Notes: generated by a model from the letters alone, not told the origin. Positions 1 through 5,658 are shown, counted from the stretch's first letter. The stretch is 6,853 nucleotides of DNA from Desulfurococcales archaeon (GCA_027083045.1 JALWQP010000047.1:1-6853), one strand, 5' to 3'. Program-made: numbers and translations.

Positions 1-1
1 A

Positions 2-1150
2 CACGGGGCACTCGGAATATCGGTTACCGCGAGCCACAACCCGCCGGAATACAATGGCTTCAAATTCTACGACAATGAAGGCTATGAGTACGTGCGCAGC
101 TTCGAAAACATAATAGAGAAGAATCTCGAGAAAACAAAACCCCTACCATGGGACAAAGTAGGAAAGACTAGGATAATCCCCCGAGTACTCGATGACTACA
201 TTCGCGATATGATAAACACTATTGGTGAAATAAAACCCATGTGGAAGCCCAGAATAGTTATAGACTTGGCCAACGGTGCGGCATACGGTGTCACACCAAG
301 CATAGTTCGTATCCTTGGAGCAGTACCAATAACGATCAATGCTAATCCTGACGGGTACTTCCCAGTCAGACCACCCGAGCCACGCAAAGATGTCCTTGAG
401 TCATATCTGAAACTATATTCCTCTATAGAACCAGCCATGATCCTAGCCCATGACGGCGACGCTGATAGACTGGCAGTACTCGATCCTCATACAGGCTTCA
501 TAAGGCAGGACAGGATCATAGCATTATACGCTAAGCTGGCATTACTCGAGAGAAAAGGACACGTAATAGTATCAATCGACACAGGCAAGGTAGTCGATAA
601 AGTAGTCGAAGAACTAGGAGGTAAGCTAGAACGGTACCTCTTAGGGAAAACCCACGAGCGAGTAAAAGAGCTCGGCGCATCAAATGTAGCGATAGCGGCA
701 GAGCCCTGGAAACTAATAGATCCAAGGTGGGGTCCCTGGGTCGACGGCATATGGCAAGTGGCTATACTTACCAAGCTAGTCGTGGAGAGAGGTAAACCTC
801 TTGCTAAAATCCTTGATGAAGAGGGTATCCCCGACTATCCATGGGATAGGAGAAGCTATCTATTCTGGCCGATAGAGGTGAGGGATAAAATATACCTTGA
901 TCTTGTTGAAGAGCTGAAAACACTGCTAGGCGAGCCCGAGAACATAATAACCATCGATGGCTATAGGTGCGAATATAAAGATGGGTCATGGATTCTAGTG
1001 CGGAAAAGCGGTACCGAGCCCAAGATCAGACTATACATGGAGGCACAACGACAGGATAGGCTCAAAGAAATGATTGAGAAGACCGAGAACAAGATAAAGG
1101 AAATATGCAGAAAACATAATGCAAAGATAGTAGAAAAAACTATTGGATAA
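2..1150 (+). CDS. Phosphohexomutase (phosphomannomutase / phosphoglucosamine mutase family), 5'-truncated
   Basis: The gene enters from the left edge already in frame, and 382 residues are visible. About 70 N-terminal residues are probably missing, since family members are usually about 450 long. Family enzymes interconvert 1- and 6-phosphates of glucosamine, mannose or glucose in the cytosol, supplying sugar nucleotides for glycans. Near the left edge is the active-site phosphoserine motif TASHNPPEYNGFK (visible residues 9-21, Ser at 11). The metal-binding loop DGDADR is at 452-469, and the C-terminal phosphate-binding motif RKSGTEP is at 1001-1021. The four-domain order of the family is kept. 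The sugar-binding loop, usually GE-x-SG-like, reads AAEPWKLIDPRWGPWVDG here: Glu-Pro is kept, the Ser-Gly is not. The GTG at 92 is an internal valine, not a start. It converges with the minus-strand small ORF, with 4 bases between stops. Substrate (glucosamine-P, mannose-P or glucose-P) cannot be decided from sequence. Confidence 0.93.
   Translation, partial: HGALGISVTASHNPPEYNGFKFYDNEGYEYVRSFENIIEKNLEKTKPLPWDKVGKTRIIPRVLDDYIRDMINTIGEIKPMWKPRIVIDLANGAAYGVTPSIVRILGAVPITINANPDGYFPVRPPEPRKDVLESYLKLYSSIEPAMILAHDGDADRLAVLDPHTGFIRQDRIIALYAKLALLERKGHVIVSIDTGKVVDKVVEELGGKLERYLLGKTHERVKELGASNVAIAAEPWKLIDPRWGPWVDGIWQVAILTKLVVERGKPLAKILDEEGIPDYPWDRRSYLFWPIEVRDKIYLDLVEELKTLLGEPENIITIDGYRCEYKDGSWILVRKSGTEPKIRLYMEAQRQDRLKEMIEKTENKIKEICRKHNAKIVEKTIG
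1134..1139 (-). terminator. Candidate T6 terminator of the minus-strand gene block
   Basis: Read on the minus strand, a run of six T follows the small ORF's stop by 15 bases. This position suits archaeal T-tract termination. It lies within the 3' end of the convergent phosphohexomutase gene, so the two transcripts would overlap. It is called on position and base composition only. Confidence 0.3.
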
Positions 1151-1154
1151 AAGA

Positions 1155-1331
1155 CTACTTAATAATCTTCCTTTTCCTAAGCATCGTTTTGAGCTCTTCG
1201 CGATCCATGAGCTCTAAACCCCTAATTTCTTCAAGTATCCGGCGAGCTTCTTCCCGAAGATTTGGTTCCAAATCCTTTAAAACATCTTCAATGATCTCCT
1301 TCTTGCTGCGTTTATCCCTGTAGAGAGACAA
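1155..1331 (-). CDS. Small charged hypothetical protein (58 aa), possibly frameshifted at its 5' end
   Basis: This minus-strand frame runs from a TTG at 1331-1329, directly behind an in-frame TGA, to a TAG at 1157-1155. It encodes 58 residues rich in Lys, Arg, Glu and Leu. The segment KKEIIEDVLKDLEPNLREEA and what follows read as amphipathic helices, with a basic tail LRKRKIIK. I do not recognise the family. It fills the gap between the amidohydrolase and the phosphohexomutase and stops 4 bases from the latter's stop, as a packed real gene would. The start is doubtful. An ATG at 1348-1346, about 30 bases below a TATA-like element, opens another frame (MLWGRDC) that would join this one if one TC of the TCTCTCT run were absent, giving about 63 residues. 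It could be a native TTG-start gene, a frameshifted gene, a remnant, or a sequencing error. No function is assigned. Confidence 0.5.
   Translation of the reverse strand: MSLYRDKRSKKEIIEDVLKDLEPNLREEARRILEEIRGLELMDREELKTMLRKRKIIK
1167..1177 (+). terminator. Candidate pyrimidine-rich terminator of the phosphohexomutase gene
   Basis: CTTCCTTTTCC begins 17 bases after the phosphohexomutase stop. Archaeal RNA polymerase commonly terminates at T-rich tracts without a required hairpin. It lies inside the opposing small ORF and is not a clean T run, so the call is weak. Confidence 0.25.
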
Positions 1332-1375
1332 TCACGACCCCAAAGCATCTTTTCAATTAATCCTTCGTATCTCCC

Positions 1376-1384
1376 AATATTTAA
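1376..1384 (-). promoter_or_regulatory. TATA-like element ahead of the small ORF
   Basis: On the minus strand this reads TTAAATATT, 28-36 bases before the ATG at 1348. That spacing would give a start of transcription close to this ATG (near-leaderless) or a leader of about 20 bases for the TTG at 1331. It lies just below the amidohydrolase stop, so the small gene may have its own promoter. It is supported only by the motif and spacing. Confidence 0.35.
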
Positions 1385-1401
1385 TGTTTGATAGTATGGA
1401 A

Positions 1402-2925
1402 CTAGAAGACCAAATTATTGATGCTCACTGGGTAGACCTTAATACTTCTTATGAGCCCGATATTGATCATCAAGGGATCATTGTTAAGGCCTATAATGTC
1501 AGCATAGCATCCGGGGAGGAGAGCACCCAGAGAATTGTCACGTAGGAGGAATGACGCCGTTCTCGTATAAAGGTGGAGCGCTTCTATGAGTTCTAGTTTT
1601 TCATTAGGTGTGTGTTTCTCGTAGGGACTTCCAGGATCTCTTGTGACTGCGTAATATAGTCCGTCGCGGGGATCGATTGGCTCTACCGGGCAATCTGTCG
1701 AGAAGCTTATTGTTGTCCTCTCCATGAGTGAACGGAACCTATATGCCCATTTGACCCTATATCCTATCCTTTCCATTATCCATTTATCTGATGCTATGAA
1801 TCTAGGCTGTACACTTATGAGCGGTTTTATATCACGTATCATTTCTAGCTGGTCGTCCCTGACGAGACTCGCATGCTCGATCCTGAGCAGATGCCTATAT
1901 TGCTTGAATTGATAGTAGGCTTTTAGAACCTCGTCCAGAGCCGCATCACCGATGGCATGGATAACCACTTGTGCATCGGCCTTGACTGCTTCTTTGACGT
2001 ATTTTTTTATTTCATCATGTGTTAGGAGTAGTTTTCCACGATTACTAGGATCGTCGTTATAGGGTGTTGAGAGATATGCCGTCCTAGTACCTAGAGCGCC
2101 ATCGGCGAGCAGTTTTATTCCGAGAACTCTAATGTTTCCTCTCGCCTTATCTCTCCACCGATAATATTCCTCGACCCAGTCCTCTTGTCCAGGATAAATG
2201 TAGACGTACACCCTCATTCTCAGTTCTCCACTTCTTTCCGCCCCCAGCAGGGCCTCCATGCATTGCTCATCGCATCCCGCAACAGCTACGGTGGTAACAC
2301 CGTGTCTCAGAATATGGTTTTGAGCCTCTAGTATCATGTTAATGAAATCCTCTTTTTTGATCTGGCTCTTGATCCAGGAGTATGTCTTCCATAGTGCATC
2401 TTCGACGAGAACGCCTTTCTCCAGATCAACTTGATCTTTTGGTAGAGTCTCTAGGAGTGTCTCCAGCCTCTCAATACCAGCTGTGTTGAGGAAACCCATG
2501 TGGCCACTCTTATGTATTAGGAGTACAGGATGGTCAGGAATGAATGAGTTTAGTTTGTTTTTATCAATGATTTTATCGTCGATGAACAAGTTGTGGTCGA
2601 ATCCCCTCCCGACGATCCATTCTCCCACCTTGTTCTTTGCAATCGATATTCGCTCTGCGAGTTCCTTCATACTAGTTATTTTGGACAAGTCTATTGTCCG
2701 TAACATGACCGCGAGAGTATCGATGTGCATATGTGTGTCTATGAAGCCCGGTGCTAACACGTAATTATAGCTCCTCTTCTCAGCCCCGACAGCTGAGGCT
2801 TCCTTCTCAGCGTTAAGACCATAAGCTATAACCTTCCCCCTGCATACGAGTAACTTGTCAGTAGTAATGAGCGGTTTGTAAGAGAGTATGATCTTCGGTG
2901 ATGAGAAAAGAATATATTCACTCAT
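1402..2925 (-). CDS. Amidohydrolase family 3 protein (YtcJ-like), metal-dependent
   Basis: This 507-residue cytosolic protein has no signal peptide. It has the amidohydrolase layout: a small N-terminal beta part (residues 1-58), then the metal-dependent TIM-barrel. Metal ligands are visible in the expected order: PGFIDTHMHID (His65, His67), GIKLLADGALGTRTA (Lys271, candidate carboxylated bridging lysine), VVIHAIGDAALD (His323), RIEHA (His351) and FSTDCPVEP (Asp411). The GHMGFLN, PYNDDPSNRGKL and DPRDGLYYAVTR stretches are typical of the YtcJ/COG1574 subfamily. Such enzymes hydrolyse C-N bonds of amides or cyclic amides; the substrate is usually unknown and cannot be predicted here. Length is near the family's usual 500-560. 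The ATG at 2925 is 7 bases after the flavoprotein's stop, with no strong Shine-Dalgarno sequence (GGTAG lies about 8 bases upstream), suggesting translational coupling in one transcript. Confidence 0.93.
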   Translation of the reverse strand: MSEYILFSSPKIILSYKPLITTDKLLVCRGKVIAYGLNAEKEASAVGAEKRSYNYVLAPGFIDTHMHIDTLAVMLRTIDLSKITSMKELAERISIAKNKVGEWIVGRGFDHNLFIDDKIIDKNKLNSFIPDHPVLLIHKSGHMGFLNTAGIERLETLLETLPKDQVDLEKGVLVEDALWKTYSWIKSQIKKEDFINMILEAQNHILRHGVTTVAVAGCDEQCMEALLGAERSGELRMRVYVYIYPGQEDWVEEYYRWRDKARGNIRVLGIKLLADGALGTRTAYLSTPYNDDPSNRGKLLLTHDEIKKYVKEAVKADAQVVIHAIGDAALDEVLKAYYQFKQYRHLLRIEHASLVRDDQLEMIRDIKPLISVQPRFIASDKWIMERIGYRVKWAYRFRSLMERTTISFSTDCPVEPIDPRDGLYYAVTRDPGSPYEKHTPNEKLELIEALHLYTRTASFLLRDNSLGALLPGCYADIIGLNNDPLMINIGLIRSIKVYPVSINNLVF

Positions 2926-2932
2926 GGCTTAT

Positions 2933-4279
2933 CTACCAGTTCCTCAATAGTATTCTTCCGGCGATCACAAGCGCGTCCCATACCGTGTTGACGGGGGGCG
3001 CATAGCCGAGGTCTGTGAAGAATAGATCTTCTACAACGCCTCTTCTATGAAGGAGTGTAGCCACAACGTTAATCCTCCAATAGGCGTCTTCCCCACCAAT
3101 AGCCTGGGCCCCCAAGAGGAGCCCGGATTTCTTGTCAGCAATTACTTTCAGCAAGACTTTCCCGGAGCCGGGCATGTAGCCAGGCTTAGTTCTTGCCTCG
3201 ACCAAGGCTGCAATGGGGCTGAATCCGTGCTTTGCAGCCTCTTTCATTGTTAACCCTGTCCCGGCGACAACTACTCCTTTAATGCTGGTCACACTCGTGC
3301 CTGCGACGCCGGGAAACAGTATTGTTTTCCCTGCAATGTTTGAGCCTGCAACGTATCCCTCCTTATTAGCCTCCTGCGCAAAAGGAGCCCACGTATACTT
3401 GTCTGTAACAACGTGTTTTACTTCGACGTTGTCGCCTGCAGCGTATATGTCTGGATTATTTGTCCTCATCATGCTATCAACGATGATCGCTCCGCTCTTC
3501 CCTGTTCTAAGACCTAATTGTTCGGCAATCAATGCGTTAGGCTTTATCCCTGTAGCCACTACTACGGCGTCCGCCTCGTAAACGTTATTGGAGGTTATGA
3601 CTTCTAGGCGTCCGTTCTTCCTCCTTATCTCCTCAAGGCTCTCGCCATAATTGATCAATATCCCTTTGTCCTGCAAGATATTTGCGAGCTTCTCACCCAT
3701 ATCAGGATCCAAAAGCCTTGACAACGGGTACTGGGACCGCGTCGATATTATGACGTTTTTACCGATCCTTTGAAGGTTTTCGGCGAGCTCTAAGCCTATG
3801 TAGCCGCTACCGATTATAACTATGTCCTTGACGGAATCCCTGCTGATCTCTTCTCTGAGAACGACCGCATCATCTATGTGGTGAAGCTTATAGACGCCGG
3901 GTAGGTCGATTCCAGGCGTGTCTGGGAGGTCGGCCTTTGCACCACTGGCTATGAGCAGTATATCCCACTCATATTTTCCTCTCCCACCTGGTCCTTCGTA
4001 TTCTAGGATTTTTTTATCGGGATCAATACTGATGACCCGGTGATTCAGCCTTAGATCAATCCCCCTCTTCTCGATAAAGAATCTAGGGGGATAATGCATT
4101 AGTTTCTCTGGCTTATCGATAAGACCTCCGACATAGTATGGAGTCCCACATAGTGCGAAGCTCGCCCATCTGGTCTTCTCAAATACTGCTACGTGGTAGC
4201 TAGGCCTTAGTTTCTTGATACGGGATGCAGCCGCTAATCCCGCGGGTCCAGCACCAATAATGGCGATCTTGAAGCTCAT
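2933..4279 (-). CDS. FAD-dependent pyridine nucleotide-disulfide oxidoreductase, CoA-disulfide reductase / NADH oxidase-like
   Basis: A flavoprotein that transfers electrons from NAD(P)H to a disulfide, persulfide or oxygen; in hyperthermophilic archaea this family includes CoA disulfide reductases/NAD(P)H oxidases. Numbered from the ATG at 4285, it shows an FAD Rossmann motif GAGPAG (11-16), the single redox cysteine in FALCGTPYYVGG (Cys46), a NAD(P) Rossmann motif GSGYIG (159-164), an FAD motif YAAGD (281-285), and a C-terminal dimerisation domain (about 335-450) with LGYAPPVNTVWDAL (Tyr428). The single Cys, not a CxxxxC pair, points to the CoA-disulfide reductase/Nox group rather than glutathione-type reductases. 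At the end of the second Rossmann beta-2 strand it has STR (181-183) where many NADH enzymes have an acidic residue. Start: AGGCGAT abuts the ATG at 4285 but stands 6 bases before the ATG at 4279, so 4279 is preferred (448 residues; subtract 2 from the numbers). It is the first gene of the minus-strand block. Confidence 0.93.
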   Translation of the reverse strand: MSFKIAIIGAGPAGLAAASRIKKLRPSYHVAVFEKTRWASFALCGTPYYVGGLIDKPEKLMHYPPRFFIEKRGIDLRLNHRVISIDPDKKILEYEGPGGRGKYEWDILLIASGAKADLPDTPGIDLPGVYKLHHIDDAVVLREEISRDSVKDIVIIGSGYIGLELAENLQRIGKNVIISTRSQYPLSRLLDPDMGEKLANILQDKGILINYGESLEEIRRKNGRLEVITSNNVYEADAVVVATGIKPNALIAEQLGLRTGKSGAIIVDSMMRTNNPDIYAAGDNVEVKHVVTDKYTWAPFAQEANKEGYVAGSNIAGKTILFPGVAGTSVTSIKGVVVAGTGLTMKEAAKHGFSPIAALVEARTKPGYMPGSGKVLLKVIADKKSGLLLGAQAIGGEDAYWRINVVATLLHRRGVVEDLFFTDLGYAPPVNTVWDALVIAGRILLRNW

Positions 4280-4285
4280 AATCAT

Positions 4286-4292
4286 ATCGCCT
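4286..4292 (-). promoter_or_regulatory. Ribosome binding site deciding the flavoprotein start
   Basis: AGGCGAT on the minus strand resembles the archaeal GGTGAT Shine-Dalgarno core. It touches the ATG at 4285 (no spacer) but leaves 6 bases before the ATG at 4279. This is the reason for choosing the downstream start. Confidence 0.5.
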
Positions 4293-4334
4293 AGAAACGT
4301 TTTGTTACTGTGCTTTAGTTTTTTGGATTGGGTC

Positions 4335-4343
4335 TTTTTAATA
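4335..4343. promoter_or_regulatory. Divergent TATA element between the flavoprotein and the PIN-like gene
   Basis: The element reads TTTTTAATA on plus and TATTAAAAA on minus. On plus, transcription would start about 25 bases on (near 4365), giving a leader of about 21 bases to the ATG at 4386. On minus it would start near 4313, giving a leader of about 34 bases to the ATG at 4279. It is the only good TATA-like stretch in the roughly 100-base divergent gap that fits either direction, so it may serve both. Called on motif and spacing. Confidence 0.45.
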
Positions 4344-4372
4344 GGTAGCGTAAATGTATATCATGATTGAAT

Positions 4373-4378
4373 GGGGGT
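4373..4378 (+). promoter_or_regulatory. Ribosome binding site deciding the start of the PIN-like gene
   Basis: GGGGGT lies 7-8 bases before the ATG at 4386, a normal Shine-Dalgarno spacing. It overlaps the first codons of the alternative ATG at 4371, which has no comparable signal ahead of it. This favours 4386. Confidence 0.5.
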
Positions 4379-4385
4379 ATCTATT

Positions 4386-4958
4386 ATGCCGAAATACATA
4401 GCCATGGCACATGGGAGAATAATAGGAGTCTACAATAGTTTTGTCGAAGCACTTAGAGCTCTTGTAGAGGTTGGTGGGGGTGAAATATACAGGGGTGAGC
4501 TGATACTACGCCTAGGCCCGGAAGAAGCAGAAGATCTGAGAGGCTACCTTCCAGGCGTACCTCTAGAGCCTGTGGAAGCACCTAGGACACCGGGTCCCCG
4601 TAGAGGCGTGGCAGTTGTACTAGACCAGATGTTCAAGGGGTTCTTCGTAGAGGTGTTGTCTAGGGAGTTCAGAGACATTGAGATACACGAGGTAGTAGGT
4701 AAGGGTTTGGAGAAGACGATCCGTGTCGGGAATATTTTCAGGCACCCAGCTGCTAATGACTATGACGTGGCAAGACTAGTGGAAACACTTGCTGAGAAGG
4801 GCAGGAAAGTCATATTCTTCACAGGAGACAAGAAACTCTACAATCATATTGTAGGTTATGGAGGTGTCGTAGCATATTATGCGCCACCCAACGAGTTCCC
4901 CAGTAAAGAGGCCCTTGCAAAGTTTATGGTAGAGAAGATAAAAAACATCCTCGGCTAA
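4386..4958 (+). CDS. Hypothetical protein with PIN-like (DUF5615/Mut7-C-like) C-terminal half
   Basis: A 190-residue soluble protein that I do not recognise as a named gene. The C-terminal half (about residues 72-190) has the rhythm of small PIN-like nuclease domains: beta-strand plus Asp (VAVVLDQMF, Asp80), a second acidic site before a helix (NDYDVARLVETLAEKG, Asp125/Asp127), then strand plus Asp (KVIFFTGDKKL, Asp148). In DUF5615/Mut7-C-type domains, three such acidic positions bind the metal; the match here is by eye. The N-terminal 65 residues form a separate compact domain (YIAMAHGRIIGVYNS, then a helix and RLGPEEAEDL), joined by a Pro/Arg-rich linker APRTPGPRRG. There are no membrane segments or signal peptide. 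The ATG at 4371 would add five residues, but GGGGGT is well placed for 4386. It is divergent from the flavoprotein and 60 bases before the CBS gene. The coding call is firm; RNA cleavage is a hypothesis. Confidence 0.85.
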   Translation: MPKYIAMAHGRIIGVYNSFVEALRALVEVGGGEIYRGELILRLGPEEAEDLRGYLPGVPLEPVEAPRTPGPRRGVAVVLDQMFKGFFVEVLSREFRDIEIHEVVGKGLEKTIRVGNIFRHPAANDYDVARLVETLAEKGRKVIFFTGDKKLYNHIVGYGGVVAYYAPPNEFPSKEALAKFMVEKIKNILG

Positions 4959-4972
4959 GAAACTGACAAGGA

Positions 4973-4980
4973 TTTCTTTT
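4973..4980 (+). terminator. Candidate T-rich terminator after the PIN-like gene
   Basis: TTTCTTTT begins 15 bases after the stop at 4958 and before the TATA-like element of the next gene, the usual place for an archaeal T-tract terminator. No hairpin was seen. It would separate the PIN-like and CBS transcripts. Confidence 0.35.
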
Positions 4981-4985
4981 CCCGC

Positions 4986-4996
4986 AAATATTTTAG
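4986..4996 (+). promoter_or_regulatory. TATA-like element ahead of the CBS-domain gene
   Basis: AAATATTTTAG is centred about 28 bases before the GTG at 5019. Transcription would start at or next to that GTG, consistent with a leaderless message, or give a leader of about 47 bases if the TTG at 5064 is the start. Confidence 0.45.
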
Positions 4997-5018
4997 TTTT
5001 GAGAACAGAACCGTTAGT

Positions 5019-5606
5019 GTGGACGATGCCTGTTTTATTTTATGTCTGGGGTGCCAGTACGTATTGACTAGTGGCGAGGAACAGAACAGCAAGTCGTTGT
5101 CCCTTGACGAGATACTCGAGATGAGTGTAGAAGAATTCATGAGAAGATACAGGCCCCCCTCAACAACATATATTATAGCTAGGCCGGGAACTAAGCTCTA
5201 TAACATATTAAAGGCAGTGGCTACGGGTCATCCCCAGATAGTGATCGTAATAGATGAAAACAGGAGACCCATAGGCTTTATAACGGATACTCATCTACTT
5301 AAAAGTCTCCAACTAAGACATGGTCATAGAAGCATATTATCCTCGTTCACAGTGTCTCGATACGTACTCCCACTGGATAAGAGCTTAAATGTTCCCGTTG
5401 AGAACGTAATGGATAAGAGACCACCTGCTGTGAGAACCGATCACAAACTCATTGACGTTGTTAGACAGATGTTACACCTTGATGTTTCTGCTGTCATTGT
5501 GACTGATGAAAAAGAGAGAGTCATAGGAGTCCTTACTCGTCGTCATATTATCAAGGCTGTTCTCAACATCTTGTTGGGTGAACCAATGATTATTGATCTC
5601 GAATAA
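5019..5606 (+). CDS. Tandem CBS-domain protein
   Basis: A soluble protein of up to 195 residues made almost wholly of a CBS pair (Bateman module), a domain that often binds AMP, ATP or related ligands and acts as an energy sensor or regulator. Numbered from GTG 5019: CBS1 spans about 48-100, with strand QIVIVIDENRRPIGFIT (73-89); CBS2 spans about 130-187, with AVIVTDEKERVIGVLT (158-173). Both GxxTxx(D) motifs carry His where Asp usually contacts the ribose (His92, His176). There is no attached catalytic or DNA-binding domain, so it may act on a partner. Start is uncertain. GTG 5019 sits where transcription should begin and would add a Cys-rich start, CFILCLGCQ. TTG 5064 has GGGGTG about 11 bases upstream and gives 180 residues. 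ATG 5121 is also possible. It lies between the PIN-like gene and AMP phosphorylase, each apparently with its own promoter. Confidence 0.9.
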   Translation: MDDACFILCLGCQYVLTSGEEQNSKSLSLDEILEMSVEEFMRRYRPPSTTYIIARPGTKLYNILKAVATGHPQIVIVIDENRRPIGFITDTHLLKSLQLRHGHRSILSSFTVSRYVLPLDKSLNVPVENVMDKRPPAVRTDHKLIDVVRQMLHLDVSAVIVTDEKERVIGVLTRRHIIKAVLNILLGEPMIIDLE

Positions 5607-5620
5607 AAGCTTCAGCATGT

Positions 5621-5658
5621 TCTTAGGAAATATTTAAATATACGTTCAATACCTAAGA
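5621..5658. repeat. Inverted repeat TCTTAGG...CCTAAGA bracketing a TATA box
   Basis: Perfect 7-base arms lie at 5621-5627 and 5652-5658, with 24 bases between them. The interval contains the TATA element of the AMP phosphorylase gene. The wide spacing and TATA-centred layout fit a regulator operator better than an RNA hairpin, but chance is possible for arms this short. Confidence 0.45.
5630..5641 (+). promoter_or_regulatory. TATA box of the AMP phosphorylase gene (12-base palindrome)
   Basis: ATATTTAAATAT is a perfect palindrome containing a strong archaeal TATA box (TTTAAATA). Transcription should begin about 25 bases on, near 5660. That leaves a leader of about 65 bases before the ATG at 5727, or a leaderless start at the in-frame ATG 5661. 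The symmetric TATA could also support antisense initiation. Confidence 0.6.

Noticed and set aside
92..94. GTG at 92 as the start of the first gene
   Set aside because: The frame continues upstream to base 2 and contains the phosphoserine motif TASHNPP, so 92 is internal and the true start lies outside the window.
487..774. Minus-strand frames opposite the phosphohexomutase
   Set aside because: They overlap the metal-loop and sugar-loop region of a clearly coding plus-strand gene; Ser/Leu-rich shadow composition.
2483..2764. A 93-codon plus-strand frame
   Set aside because: Antisense to the amidohydrolase N-terminal region, with no domain or signal.
3213..3581. A 122-codon plus-strand frame
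   Set aside because: It is antisense to the well-conserved dimerisation and FAD region of the flavoprotein. No promoter or Shine-Dalgarno signal; the translation looks like a shadow.
4386..4958. The PIN-like gene as the toxin of a toxin-antitoxin pair
   Set aside because: No small antitoxin-like ORF lies immediately upstream or overlapping, and the protein has an extra N-terminal domain unlike typical VapC toxins.
5502..5530. TGATGAAAAAG as a C box of a C/D guide RNA
   Set aside because: No matching D, C' and D' boxes at the required spacing were found nearby; the stretch is explained as CBS coding sequence.
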